Of a DNA stretch of 27,500 nt, positions 9,337-27,115 are shown piece after piece. The stretch comes from Chrysomallon squamiferum (lineage: Eukaryota > Mollusca > Gastropoda > Neomphalida > Peltospiridae): NCBI GenBank assembly GCA_012295275.1, contig CM022668.1, forward strand, positions 9,020,041 to 9,047,540, read 5' to 3'. Every line of letters starts with the position of its first letter. Position 1 is the first letter of the stretch. The position numbers were made by a program, and so were the translations under genes. The notes under the pieces were generated by a model. It worked only from the letters and a program-made list of their open reading frames with translations, made no database searches and was not told the origin of the DNA.

Positions 9337-12043
9337 CTAGGGAGAAATGACTGAATTTTTTTTTTTTTTTTTTTTTTTTATAGAATAATTTTCTGAGATG
9401 GTACAGACGTAAGACTGAAGTAATATTGTACCAACAGTTTGTTGCAATTAACAGTAATTTATCACTTGTAAAACGGTTTTTGTAATCCGTGATTCAAAAC
9501 CAGCAGCTTACAGTAACTGAATCAGAAAACTAAAATAACAGCTGGTTAATGTTACTGATAATTTGATAAAATATTACTCACATATTACCTGTATTGTGTT
9601 GTTTGTTTTTTCTCTGCATTTAGATGTATTTAATCAGTTCTTCAATTTACAGTTAAGGAAACTTTTTAATTATTGTTAATACTATTAATTCTTATTATTA
9701 TTATTATTATTATAATTTAAAATTACACTAATACTTGAATTTGTTTTAAAAAAAAAAAAAAAAAAAATATCTGAACATTTTTATTATGTCATAGTATAGT
9801 TTTAATGATATCTGTTAAGATCTCTGGCTGCATTTAAAAAAAAAAGAAATTGTAAATGGATGTTAATGATAAAAAAAATTGGATTAAATTAAAATGATAA
9901 ATAATATCATATATTATTTATTTTGAAGTCTGATATCAGTAATAATTACAGTTTATTTCTATTATTGTCACTTAATACTTTAGAAGAAAAAACATTGATT
10001 AGTATAGATATTTTGTAAAGAAAATACTTTTAAAATATATATATATTTGTATTGCAAGCATGTATGTACACACACATATATACATACATGTTTTTAATCA
10101 TTTGAAATAGTAATTACAGACATCTGTCTGTATGCACTGGTAGTGATGGTGTTTTTGATCTTTTAAAGAAATAACACAGGTTTGTCAAAAAGAATATTCA
10201 TGTATTTGTGTTACATTTAGGATAGTTAAACTTGAATATTATTTAAATGTAAAATGTGTAGTTAGTCATACTTTTTCCTTTTTTTTTGAAATATTTTTTA
10301 TCTTATTATTATTATTTATTTATTTATTAGTGAATATGTGTGTGCTTTACATCTTTTTATTTTATTTTATGTTTTGAGTAAGGATAAAATGAACAGAAGG
10401 AAATTTAAATTTCATAGACTTCACCTTTCACAAAAAGAACAATGAAAGAATATTTTTGTTGTTGTTGTTGTATTAATGCTTATAAATAAATAAACAATAA
10501 CATATGTAACAGTAACAATGCTGATGTATTTGCCAAAGCCTAGACCTAAATAGCTTGTTTATCATAACTGTAGTTAAATATAAACAGTGATTCTATTTGT
10601 ATGACGTCATAATATGAGTTGCATTATTATAGTGTTCAAAACAATGTATCTTTCTTAATGGGCGTTTTTGCCCGAATATTAAATTATTTTCATTTTGAAT
10701 TTAACCACCAGTAAAGGATATGTCAATTAAAAGTATTATTTTTTATTATTATTATTTTCGTTTTATATATATATATATATATATATTAAGTATAGATGTT
10801 TTTCTATAGTTCTAAACGATCGAACAGTTTGTTCATGTTCAGTTTGAAATTGGTCAAGTAAATTTAATAATAATAAACAACATAAAAATAACAATAACAA
10901 TAATAAATTTAAAAATTCCTGCTGATATTAGGATAATGAAGCGGCTTGATTAAGGCACAAACGAACGTAATAATGGGAAGGAAAGATAAATGGTAACTTT
11001 ATATGCGAACATCGATGTTATTTGTCATCATGGAAGATCTTTGATTCTTAATCTATTAGTACTAGTAAGCTTGATCAATCCTTGATTAACCCTTTCTGCC
11101 TTTTTGTCATTTGTAGACGGTTCTGAACGACTGGTCTGTCAAAGGTCAAGGTTTGTATTTCATGTCTAGGAAAGTGCATTTGAAAAATAACCAAACACAT
11201 TCTAACAAGAGCAGTCCAGCTAACTTGGGCTGCACGTTACCTCTTGTTTTTATATGGTCCTTGACCATAATTATATATCCCACCATAAATCGTTGATAAA
11301 ATATTTTGAGTGCCTTTTGTAAATACAATACTATACGTTTGCGGAAAATCTGTATTATGGCAATTTATATTGTATTCAAACGACCGCATTCTTTCACTGT
11401 AATTTTGATATGAATATTGTTGTTTCTGTTTTTTTTTTTTTGTGGTCGTCGTTGTTTCTGGGGTTTTTTCTCTGTGTGTTAGTTGTTTTGTTTTTGGGGG
11501 GGTTTGTAGTTTTTAGTAGTAGTAGTAGTTACTACTATTTCCATAAGATAACACAAGATCGGTTGATTGTAAAATCAGCAGTTTATTTACGAACAAAACA
11601 AATATATTTTAAATAGGGAATATATTACTCAACAAGCATACTTATATTTCTGGAAGACATATAAAATTTTTAAAAATTTAAATATAAATACAGCTAAAAT
11701 CTAAATACAACTAAAATTTCTTATATTAGAAATAGGGGCAAAAGTATACTGTTCATAAAAATTATAAATAAATATATTAATACAAAACAAACAATACTGA
11801 AATTACAAGCCTGATTTTATGGATTTGCAAAATAAAATATACTGGTAATTTTACGTAATTGTTATTTATTTATTTATTTATTTTCGAAGCGTTTTTTTTT
11901 TTTTATTTTTTTTTTTTTTTTTTTTTTATATTCCAGACTTGTAAATTCTAAAATCTCGACGTAATAAATAATAATAGTTACGTCAGTGACGTCACATATT
12001 GCAACTAACCAATGGTTAAAAAATGGGTATCACAGCTTTGGTT
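9337..12043. other. Tail-to-tail intergenic region, NDUFB3 and EF-hand gene
   Basis: This 2.7 kb holds both 3' UTRs. It contains poly-T and poly-A runs, (TTA)n near 9694-9713, (TA)n near 10768-10786, and many short open frames with no conserved content. Two perfect TGACGTCA palindromes occur at 10602-10609 and 11987-11994. Minus-strand AATAAA signals at about 11863-11884 are candidate poly(A) signals for the EF-hand gene, about 160-180 bp after its stop. The NDUFB3 poly(A) site could not be fixed. Confidence 0.6.
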
Positions 12044-12476
12044 CTATTTCTTCTGCGGTTTTTGGGCGGTCCACACTTTGACGAACTCCTGGTAACTGAT
12101 TTTCTTGTCGTCGTCTTTACACCAAGCATTCAACAGAGCGGAAATCTTCTCAGCTTTGATGTTCAGTTCATCGTCTGCTCTGATTGCATTGATGATTTCG
12201 TCTTTCGTAAGGAACCCACTTCCATCTCTGTCGATCTGCTTAAACGCCACTTCCATAGCGTGACCCGCTTGGCGTATGCCAAACACGGCCAAGAACTCTT
12301 CGTAGTCTAACTTCTGATTATCGTCCTTGGCCAGTGCTGAAAGTAGGTCGGCGATCTTTTCGGATTTAATGTCAAGGCCACAGTCTTTTGAGGTCGCGGA
12401 AGCGATTTCTGCTCGCGTCAGTGATCCGTTTTTGTCTTTATCCAAGATAAGGAATGCTCTTCGCAGCGCCATCTCT
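12044..12476 (-). CDS. EF-hand gene exon 3: EF loops 3-6 and stop
   Basis: Acceptor TTGTTACAG before 12477, stop at 12046-12044. The first Met in this exon (12472) is internal: Lys196 and Glu197 precede it after splicing. It codes residues 197-339, two tandem EF pairs repeated about every 70 residues without an intervening intron, with a Lys/Gln/Pro end. Confidence 0.92.
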
Positions 12477-12548
12477 CTGTAACAAATAATGGGAGGTAAT
12501 AATGGTAACCCTCGTTATCAAAATTTATTTGTAATTCTTTATTTAATA

Positions 12549-12593
<45 letters not shown>

Positions 12594-12930
12594 AAATTAT
12601 TAAAAATCATCATTATCACAAATATTCTAATGAACAAATTAAATTCATATCCAAAATAATTTAATGTATATGTTTACGAGTTCATTAAGTGATTAAAATA
12701 ATAATTTTATCCGGTAACAGAACCAGACTTACTTCATAGCGACTTTGGGAATTTTTTTAATGGCTGCTAAATATTCTACTTTTGTTACTTTTCCATCTTT
12801 CGTCATATCAAGACCAGCAAATATTTTCTGAAAATAAAAATTATTATTATTTAATAGAAAGGTATTCACTAATCTGCCATTATAGAGTTTTATTATTCAT
12901 ACTTTCTTTAAACTGCACGTAATCATTCAG

Positions 12931-12992
<62 letters not shown>

Positions 12993-14466
12993 TTATACTA
13001 TAATTATTATTATTTTAATCTTTTTCTTCCCATGTTGTTTATTTTATTTCTGAATTTATTTACTTACTATATTCATTATCTTTTTCTTTAATTATTTCCT
13101 GATTTATACATACACACATACATACATATCTATATCTATATATATATTTGTTGTTCTTGTTTGTTTTAGTTTAGTATTCTTTTGCTTGTCCTGATAGCTT
13201 ATTCTTTTGAATTCTGGGCTTTGTGTGTGAGAGAGAGAGAGATACATACATGCATACATATATACATTATTCTCTTCCGCATAATAACTGTTTTCTGATA
13301 CAAATGATATACTGGACATTCACTAAACCCATTTTGGTTATTTTTTGTTACTTGACGATTTGTATTGCAAAATAATGGATCGGTTTTATTCACGTGGGTG
13401 TGTGGTATCCATCCCCTAAACTTCTATCACTTACAAATAAATACAGACTTCAGTTACACATTCCGATTACTTAAACTACATATAACCAGAATGTATAAAC
13501 ACGCTTTCTCCCATCTCTAAGCTTTGTAGAACACGATACTGGCAGTATGCCCAAGTTCTCACATACCAAGGTTAATTATAACCGTGTATAAGTGTGTATA
13601 AACATGCAGAAACATTTTTTTACTAATTTAGAGAAGAATGGTAAATTGTCTGACCCTAATTACAGATATCTATCAGACGGTCAACACTAAAAGGAATAAC
13701 TATCAAGACATGAATGTTTTTTAACTATGAAAAGCATTCAGTTAGTTTTTACGATGTGAAAGATATTTGTTTTTGCTAGTTCTTAGATTATTCTCCTTAG
13801 TTTCATTTACTAATACTACGATGTTCAATCAATTCCTTATTTTAGATATTTCCGAATAACAGTAAGTTTATTATGTTCATTTTCTTTTCAAGGTGAAACT
13901 GGAAGAAAGTTTCAGAAAAACACAGTAAACTTTTGACATTGAAGTGTAGACATTTTCTCGTTAACGCGTTCCGCATCAAAGGTGGGGTTGTCATTGCCGT
14001 TGTCTGCTGCTTTTACGCGCCATAAAGCACGTGCAGGGCAACCATTCTGCACGCGCACTTCCTTGACCCAGCAGTTAATTTTTACCACATGGTGAAAAGC
14101 GGTCCAAAATTAACCATGTGTTTATGAATCGATCTTCAGCTCGTTTTGCCTACCTTGTTTTTGTTTTGGGTTTTTTTTCTCCCTCCGGATTGATGTAATT
14201 ATATATACTATGGTTTTAAATAATAATAATAAAAATAAATAAAATAATGTATGTTTTTCCATCTGGAGTGACTGAGAAATGTATTTTGGATAAAAGCACG
14301 GTGACTACTAACAAAGAGTATTATTCGTGTTTGATAATTTTTTTCTAAACCACTGAAAGAGATGGGTAATTCGTGCTATTGTAGAGATTTCTTCAGTAAT
14401 GATGTTGAGTTTTTGTATGTGTTCAATGGGTTAATATTTTCATTTGTTTATATATTCATGAGCATG

Positions 14467-14565
<99 letters not shown>

Positions 14566-15968
14566 TTGTGCATTAAAAATTTACCAAAATTCTAACGATG
14601 TTTTTTTAATATAAATCTTTCCAACTAAGGCAGATGATTCAAATATGGTGTAAAAAATTTGATTTAAAAAATTGGTTTTCAATAACTGATAACATATATC
14701 ACCTAAAACTAAACTAATAAGAAATGTTCATTTCTGTCAGTCTCTAAACAGCATTTAATCGTTTATTACGGTCTAAAATAAAGCAAAGAGTAGAATAACT
14801 GGCGTAATACTGATTATTCTGAGCTATGTGTCTATCGATTATTACTGCAGAGGACAGTAACCTGCATTTTGTAAAATATACACATACACAACATGTACCA
14901 CGACAAACAGGAGATACAGGCAAACATCCAGATATGAACATTCACAAGTTTATGAAGAGGCAGGAATCAACGTCTGCAAGTTTTCTAATTTAAATTAAAC
15001 TGGTGTTTCGAATTTCACACCTAAAGTGTTATAATTCCAGACGAAATTTTAACGAACTTGCCCAGTTATATGCATAATCCAAAGAACGTAAAATACAATT
15101 CAAACATGATCTAATGATATTTTAATCTTTAAGGAAATATTTTGCCAAACTGTAGGACCACAGACGCACAAACGCAAAGAAATATTCGCGTGGTATATTC
15201 GTACAAGAGAAAACAATATAACCATCATGTTTTCTGACAGTATTTCTCTGAAAAAAATACACGCACACGCACACACACACACACATATATATATATAATA
15301 TATACATGGATATAAACGTATATATACACACATTCGCAAATTTAAATACCTAAAAACACATAAAGAAATGCATATTCTTGAATATTATAAAAAAAAAAAA
15401 AACAAAAAAACAGGACTACGAAGCCGTATGTGAGGAAACTGAACACACCTGTACAAAAGATCAAAGCTAAAAATACCTTCGCTTCATCTTCGGTTCCCCT
15501 CCACCCCCGCTGCTCCAAGATGGCTTTCACCTCCGAGTACGACAGGTTTCCGCTCTTGTCCTTGTCTGCCTCGTCGAAGTCGAACGTGTACTTCTCCAGC
15601 TGACTCTGTGCCCACGACTCGGACATTTTCGTAGGTGCGGCTTTCGGTTTCGGCGAAACGGCGGGAGTTGTTTTCTGAGTTTTGGCGGCAACTGGAACGG
15701 CAGACGTCTTCGCGATGCTAGTTACGGTTATCGGTCTCGCAGCCTCGGTCTTTTTCGCGGTTACCGCTTTTTCCGGCGCAGACGGTACTTCTTTCTCCTT
15801 CGGCTTTTCTGCAGCGGGACTTGGTACCGATGACGAAGTACTGCCGCTACTACTGCTGCTACTGCTGCTGTTACTCGATTTGGCCGTGGCCTGAACATCG
15901 TCGCGAAGTTGCAGGTACGGCTGCAGTAATTTGCCCACGAAGAAAGTGGCAGACAGTAGTCCCAGCAT
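12044..15968 (-). CDS. Six-EF-hand calcium-binding protein with hydrophobic N-terminus, family not recognised
   Basis: Minus-strand join of 15477-15968, 12733-12827 and 12044-12476, giving 339 residues with matched phases (0, then 2). Residues 1-21 are hydrophobic (possible signal anchor), 30-114 are a Ser then Ala/Lys/Pro/Thr low-complexity linker, and 125-339 carry six EF loops: D135-E146, D171-E182, D208-E219, A245-E256, D278-E289 and C315-E326. Loops 1, 3 and 5 are canonical D-x-D-x-S/N-G with E12. Loop 2 has D, T, D, G and E. Loops 4 and 6 lack Asp at position 1 and Gly at position 6, so may bind Ca2+ weakly or not at all. Residues 199-261 and 269-331 are an evident internal duplication. 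The ATG at 15968 is the first in frame after an upstream stop; the frame is open for some codons before it without another Met. Likely a Ca2+ sensor or buffer. Confidence 0.88.
12477..12732. other. EF-hand gene intron 2
   Basis: A 256-bp intron containing (TTA)n at about 12549-12592 and otherwise AT-rich unique sequence. Confidence 0.85.
12733..12827 (-). CDS. EF-hand gene exon 2: EF loop 2
   Basis: This 95-nt exon has no long open frame of its own. Acceptor TTATTTTCAG before 12827 and donor GTAAGT after 12733. It codes residues 165-195, K-I-F-A-G-L then the loop D-M-T-K-D-G-K-V-T-K-V-E. The phase joins upstream at 0 and downstream at 2 to form Lys196. Confidence 0.88.
12828..15476. other. 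EF-hand gene intron 1
   Basis: A 2.65-kb intron with (TTA)n at about 12931-12990, a 90-bp (GA)n tract at 14474-14563, and (CA)n near 15262-15282. A less AT-rich patch with several CpG sits at about 13965-14065. The open frames seen here (for example 13104-13393 and 14744-15339, minus) have no family features and no good splice context. Confidence 0.75.
14474..14563 (+). repeat. (GA)45 microsatellite
   Basis: An uninterrupted 90-bp GA tract in EF-hand gene intron 1. Confidence 0.98.
15477..15968 (-). CDS. EF-hand gene exon 1: N-terminal helix, linker, EF loop 1
   Basis: Codes residues 1-164. The hydrophobic start MLGLLSATFFVGKLL leads into D-D-V-Q, an eight-serine run at 34-41, then an Ala/Lys/Pro/Thr linker and the loop D-K-D-K-S-G-N-L-S-Y-S-E. 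The donor is AAG|GTATTT at 15477/15476, phase 0. Reading past the donor gives a misleading hydrophobic C-terminus that is intronic. Confidence 0.88.
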
Positions 15969-16486
15969 GGCGAGGTTTGCCTCGATCTCGATACGATTCC
16001 TGGTCTTGTGACTGTGAGTGCGTGTGGAACAGAATCTGATACCTCACCCCGGCTGCAAAATCGGCGAAGATAATTATAGATTGTTGATCTCTAGCAGACG
16101 TTTCGGCAGTGAGCAGAACGTGATTTTTTCTTCCAATAATAATAATAATAATTTTTTTTTACTGGTGTGTTGTTGTTGTTTGTCTCTCTCACTCTCTCTC
16201 TCTGTAAATGTGTGTGTGTGCTCGTGCGTGCACTATCTTTTTTGTTTGTCTTTTTGTGAATGTAAGATCATATTGTGAACGTGCTTTTATGCGTGTATTT
16301 ATCTATGTGAACGTTCAAGTTGAAAAACTAGAATTTATTTTATTTGTTCTTTTTTGTTGTTGTTGTTGTTGTTGATGTGTACGTCTGTGTACTGACAGAC
16401 ATATAGATAAATATAAAAGTGAGTATATGAATTTATGCGCATGCAAGAGAAACTACAAAAAGCGTTTGATACATGTTTGTTTGTTT

Positions 16487-16564
<78 letters not shown>

Positions 16565-16822
16565 TCTGTGTGCCCTATAATTTAAGATATTAAAACACTA
16601 AAAATAAAACTGCTATTAACTTAGAGTCTGGATTTGCTACACATTAATGTAGATGAAAGAACGTTATCACTGATGGCATGTATCAAACGACTTCCTACTC
16701 TGTTTGTCTCATAGTGTACACTTTTCTCAGACAAAAGACATCTCGCTGTTGGTGACAACCAAATGACAGCAAAGTCTCTTTTTATCTAGTATATCTGTCT
16801 TTCTATTTCTTTTTATTTTGAC

Positions 16823-16985
<163 letters not shown>

Positions 16986-17581
16986 TACCCGCACAAAGAC
17001 ATAATTAAATTGTGTAGGCATTAATTATAACTGATCGTTGCAAAATGGATCCCAAAGACTGAGTCTCGGTAAGCTACTTCAATTGCAGCAAGGTGCCTCA
17101 CTATGCAAGGCAAATGTTAGATTTTGTTTGATTTGTTTATCAAAAGTCAGATTTAACACATCCAAACATTTAGATATACTTAAAGCAAAAAATTAATAAT
17201 AAATAAATAAATAAATAATTAATTAAATTAAATTAAATTAAATTAAATTAAATTAAATTAAATTAAAATTAAAATTAAAATATAATAATAATAATAATAA
17301 CAACAACACAACAACAACACTAGCAGTAGTGGTAGTAGTGGCAGTAGTAGTAGTAGTAGTAACAGTAGTAAATAAATAATGCCAAACTTAAGTTTAGAGC
17401 CGAAAAGAAAAGACACAGAATTATTAGTTTAAAATGTATATACATTATTACCGTACATGTCTTACTAAGATTTTAAATACTGAGTAAGATATACTGCAAC
17501 TTCGAAAAACTAAATTTTTGATAAAAGTAATATAAGACGTTTCTTTAATGATTGTGTGACGGATATTTGAAAATAATTCTA

Positions 17582-17617
<36 letters not shown>

Positions 17618-17789
17618 TAAAAAAAAAAAAAAAAAAGTTGAGGTATTTAAAATAAACAAAAATAGGACTTTAAAAGAAAAGAAGAACCATAAATAATTTT
17701 ATTACGCTTTACAAATCACTCAATAATGATTCTTGATCTCCAGTGACAAAATACAACGATGCGTTACATTTCGAACGCATTTCATCGAC

Positions 17790-18310
17790 TGACCAATCAA
17801 CAAGTACGTTACAAAAATGGGTCATATGTCCTCAGGTAAATGCTTACTGTGTTGCGGTGAAAAGTTTTGATTGATTTTTACAGGTAAGATGCGATCGTTT
17901 CTGTTATTTGTGTTCGATGTTGAATAGTCTTAATAAACAGACGGATGACGGAAGATTTTGTATCTGTATTTTGCGCATGCATTAATTCCTTATTTTTGAG
18001 TATGTAAATCGAGAAAGAAAAATTAAAACTTTGGCGTCGCCTTTTCACTTGGCCTTGGATCAAAGCCAACATGGCTGCCGATAACAGATTTCTTCGCGAC
18101 TGCATTTTAGTTTTTCTTCGCTCTGTCTGCGCGAATTGCTGCTAAAAATGTTGTCAATGGTGACAAAGGAGTGATGATTCGTAAGAACGGTTAAATGACA
18201 GCGTCACGAAACTGCGGAAACGAGTGAAAATATGTAGCAACCCCGGAAGTACAGTAACGTCCCACAAGTATTGGAATGTTGATAATGTTTAAGACGATCA
18301 AAACGTATTG
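17790..18310 (+). promoter_or_regulatory. Candidate promoter / first non-coding exon of the p55 MAGUK gene
   Basis: A CCAAT box at 17793-17797, a YY1-like AACATGGCTGCC at 18068-18079 and an ETS core CCGGAAGT at 18243-18250 cluster in the most CpG-containing block of the intergenic region. A candidate donor ACAG|GTATTTG lies near 18384. The first coding exon has an acceptor directly upstream of its 5' UTR (19854), so a non-coding exon must exist upstream. Placement here is inference. The ATG in the YY1-like site opens only a 24-codon frame. Confidence 0.4.
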
Positions 18311-18510
18311 GTGTTAGAATTCGCACCTTATTACAAATATTTATCACTTTAATATTTTGACGGATAGTTATAATGGTATAACAGGTATTTGTTTTTATCG
18401 TTCGGTAACTTTGTAAAGTTAGTTTATTTGTAGAAGTGTTACTTGATTATCTGTATTAGTTGATGGAACCAACTAGAAAACTAGAGGCAGTTGACGAAGT
18501 TCGTGTGAAC

Positions 18511-18630
<120 letters not shown>

Positions 18631-19295
18631 CCCTGCCTCTTTATCAGAAGATACATCATCTGCTGTGAAAACACTAGGTTAAATATATCTCTGTATTGAT
18701 TGGAAGACATCACTGCTAGTTTTCATCATTCAGACTTAGAGTCAGCTTTGGCTGGGGATGGGATTAGGATTAGTTTTAATCCTTCTTTAGATGGATTCAA
18801 ATGCTGAGTCACACTTCTTCCCTCAACCTAGTTAAACCTGTATTTTATTGCAGATAATAAATGAAAATGAATGACATATTTTGAAAACTTAAGTAATTTG
18901 TTTCACTAACCAAATCATATATTCACAGAACATGGGTTATTTCTCAGATCCTATATATGGGAGGCATCATATATGTTAATATGTTTACTCTCAATATGGA
19001 TAAAATTTGTTAGATAAATTTAGTGATTGGAACTGGAAAAATCCATTAATGACATCAAGTAGGATTGATGCTGTTAATTAATAATTTGTAGACCCCCAAA
19101 AAGTAGAAATTCCGTTTTTTTTTTTTTTTTTTTTTTTTCATATATATATTCAAAACTTTCTTCTTGTTGTTCAGTATAAAAATGTATTTTGTTTTTTTGT
19201 TTCCAGTGTTAATATATTCAATATTGTATATCAGTTTCAGTAACTGTATGTTAAATATACCTAGTGTATAACTTCAGATACAAAATTAATTTTGA

Positions 19296-19315
19296 GTGTG
19301 TGTGTGTGTGAGTGC

Positions 19316-19396
<81 letters not shown>

Positions 19397-19406
19397 CGTG
19401 TGTGTG

Positions 19407-19450
<44 letters not shown>

Positions 19451-19486
19451 CGTGTGTGTGTGTGCATGTGTATGTGTGTGTGTGTG

Positions 19487-19564
<78 letters not shown>

Positions 19565-19596
19565 TATGTGCGTGTATCTGTGTATGTGTATGTGTA
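19296..19596 (+). repeat. (GT)n microsatellite, about 300 bp
   Basis: A long GT tract with scattered GC and AT interruptions. Cys-Val and His-Thr open frames on both strands are artefacts of it. Confidence 0.98.
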
Positions 19597-19865
19597 AGGC
19601 TGTAATAAGATTATTTAGCACTCTTTTTCAGAAATTCTGTAACTGTTCCTTTAAAGTTTGAAATTTCATATTTGTATTCTGTATATAACTTTATACAGTC
19701 TGTGGTTTATCTGCACTTACATGTGATAACACAGACTGAATCCATCTGGTGAGTTAAACCATTTTAATGATCAGAGAGTCGCACAATACTTTTAATATAT
19801 GATACCTATCAAGTACATACTTGACATTTTTATTGTAGTTGTTGCTGTTGCAGACAAAGTAGAAA

Positions 19866-25917
<6,052 letters not shown>

Positions 25918-26641
25918 GTTTGTTTTTTTTATTCCATTTTTCACTCACTACATACACGAATTACTTTTATACATTATCTTCAGAAATAATAACAATAACT
26001 AGCAAAATAAAACTGAGATGATGTCACAGTAGTTGTGTTGTAAGTTGGTTCTTTTTAAAATTTCCCCGTTCAGCCTTCTGCTCTGTTAAAATGTAGTGGT
26101 GATAATTATATTGAAAATGAAAATAATAACACTAATAAATATAAATAACAGCAAACTGAGATTAGAGGTATTAATTTGTTTAAAAAGCTACATTAACTTG
26201 AAATAATATTATTATTACCATTGTTTCCTTTATTTATATTTCTTTATTATTATTATTATTATTTTACTGTTATTATTATAATTTATTATTTTCACTAATT
26301 ACTATTATTATTGCTTTTATTATTTTTACTATTATTATTTTACTGTTATTGTTATTGTTATATTTTATTATTATTATTATTATTATTATATTTACTATTA
26401 TTATTACTATTATTATTATTTTTATTATTATTATTACTTACTTACTTACTACTATTATTACTATCAACATCTTACATTTTTGATGTAATTTCCTGTAAAC
26501 TAAGGGTCCATATTTCTCTTTTATGGACACAAAACAGTTTTATTTACAGCATGGTTTATTTTCTAAACAATACTTCTTTCTGTTGCTGTGTAATCATGAA
26601 AAGGGAGTGAGTAATGTGTTATCAAAATTGTCTATTTTTAG

Positions 26642-26719
26642 CCTGGAGCCTTGTGTGAATGTGTGTATCCACATGATCCATCGGAGCCTTGCTCACCTTC
26701 AACTATGCAAAAAGAAAAG
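26642..26719 (+). CDS. Possible cassette exon of the p55 gene
   Basis: An acceptor TCTATTTTTAG ends at 26641 and a donor AAAAG|GTAAAA follows 26719. The 78 bp are open in phase 0, matching the phase-0 end inferred for the previous exon, and would add 26 residues (P-G-A-L-C-E-C-V-Y-P-H-D-P-S-E-P). The block has higher sequence complexity than its surroundings. It has no clear SH3 similarity, so it may be chance. Confidence 0.22.
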
Positions 26720-26721
26720 GT

Positions 26722-26753
<32 letters not shown>

Positions 26754-26781
26754 TGTAACTTTTGAAGTTCACACTTAAACG

Positions 26782-26935
26782 GTCTGTTCACAATTCTTGA
26801 TAGTTCACAGTGTATAAGTAAACTGAACTATGAATTAGCACCGTTTTTTGGTTCTTTGGTTCTTAATAGGTCATTTGACCTGTCTGTTCACATTTTTAAC
26901 ACTGAAGTCTGTTCACAACTTATGATGGTTCACAG
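26782..26935 (+). repeat. Diverged 29-bp direct repeat pair
   Basis: GTCTGTTCACAA...GGTTCACAG-like units lie at 26782-26810 and 26907-26935, with an extra GTCTGTTCACA at about 26882. Confidence 0.7.
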
Positions 26936-27019
26936 AGAAAGAGTTTGTTTAAAAATTCCAAATACTTCAGTTTTATTTGTTAAAGAGTTATTTTGGTAAA
27001 CACGTAACTATATAGAAAT

Positions 27020-27081
27020 ACCATTATTGTTATTACTGTTGTTGTTAGTCCTATTATTGTTATTCATTATCATTATTGTTA

Positions 27082-27115
<34 letters not shown>

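Noticed and set aside
11146-11328. Minus-strand 60-codon frame in the intergenic region
   Set aside because: No family features, no splice signals and no conserved composition.
12023-12310. Plus-strand open frame of 95 codons
   Set aside because: Antisense shadow of the EF-hand exon 3.
14065-14120. Possible hairpin from TTAATTTT / AAAATTAA and CACATGGT / ACCATGTG
   Set aside because: The two arm pairs are not nested in the order needed for one stem, so no single hairpin forms.
15342-15476. Hydrophobic C-terminal extension of the EF-hand exon 1 frame
   Set aside because: It follows a GT donor and is intronic; splicing to 12827 continues the EF-hand protein in phase.
18070-18144. 24-codon frame MAADNRFLRD... 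with a good start context
   Set aside because: It is too short, with no joinable splice partner shown; the ATG fits a YY1-like promoter motif better.
19286-19661. Long open frames of His-Thr or Cys-Val on both strands
   Set aside because: They are read-through of the (GT)n microsatellite and have no unique protein sequence.
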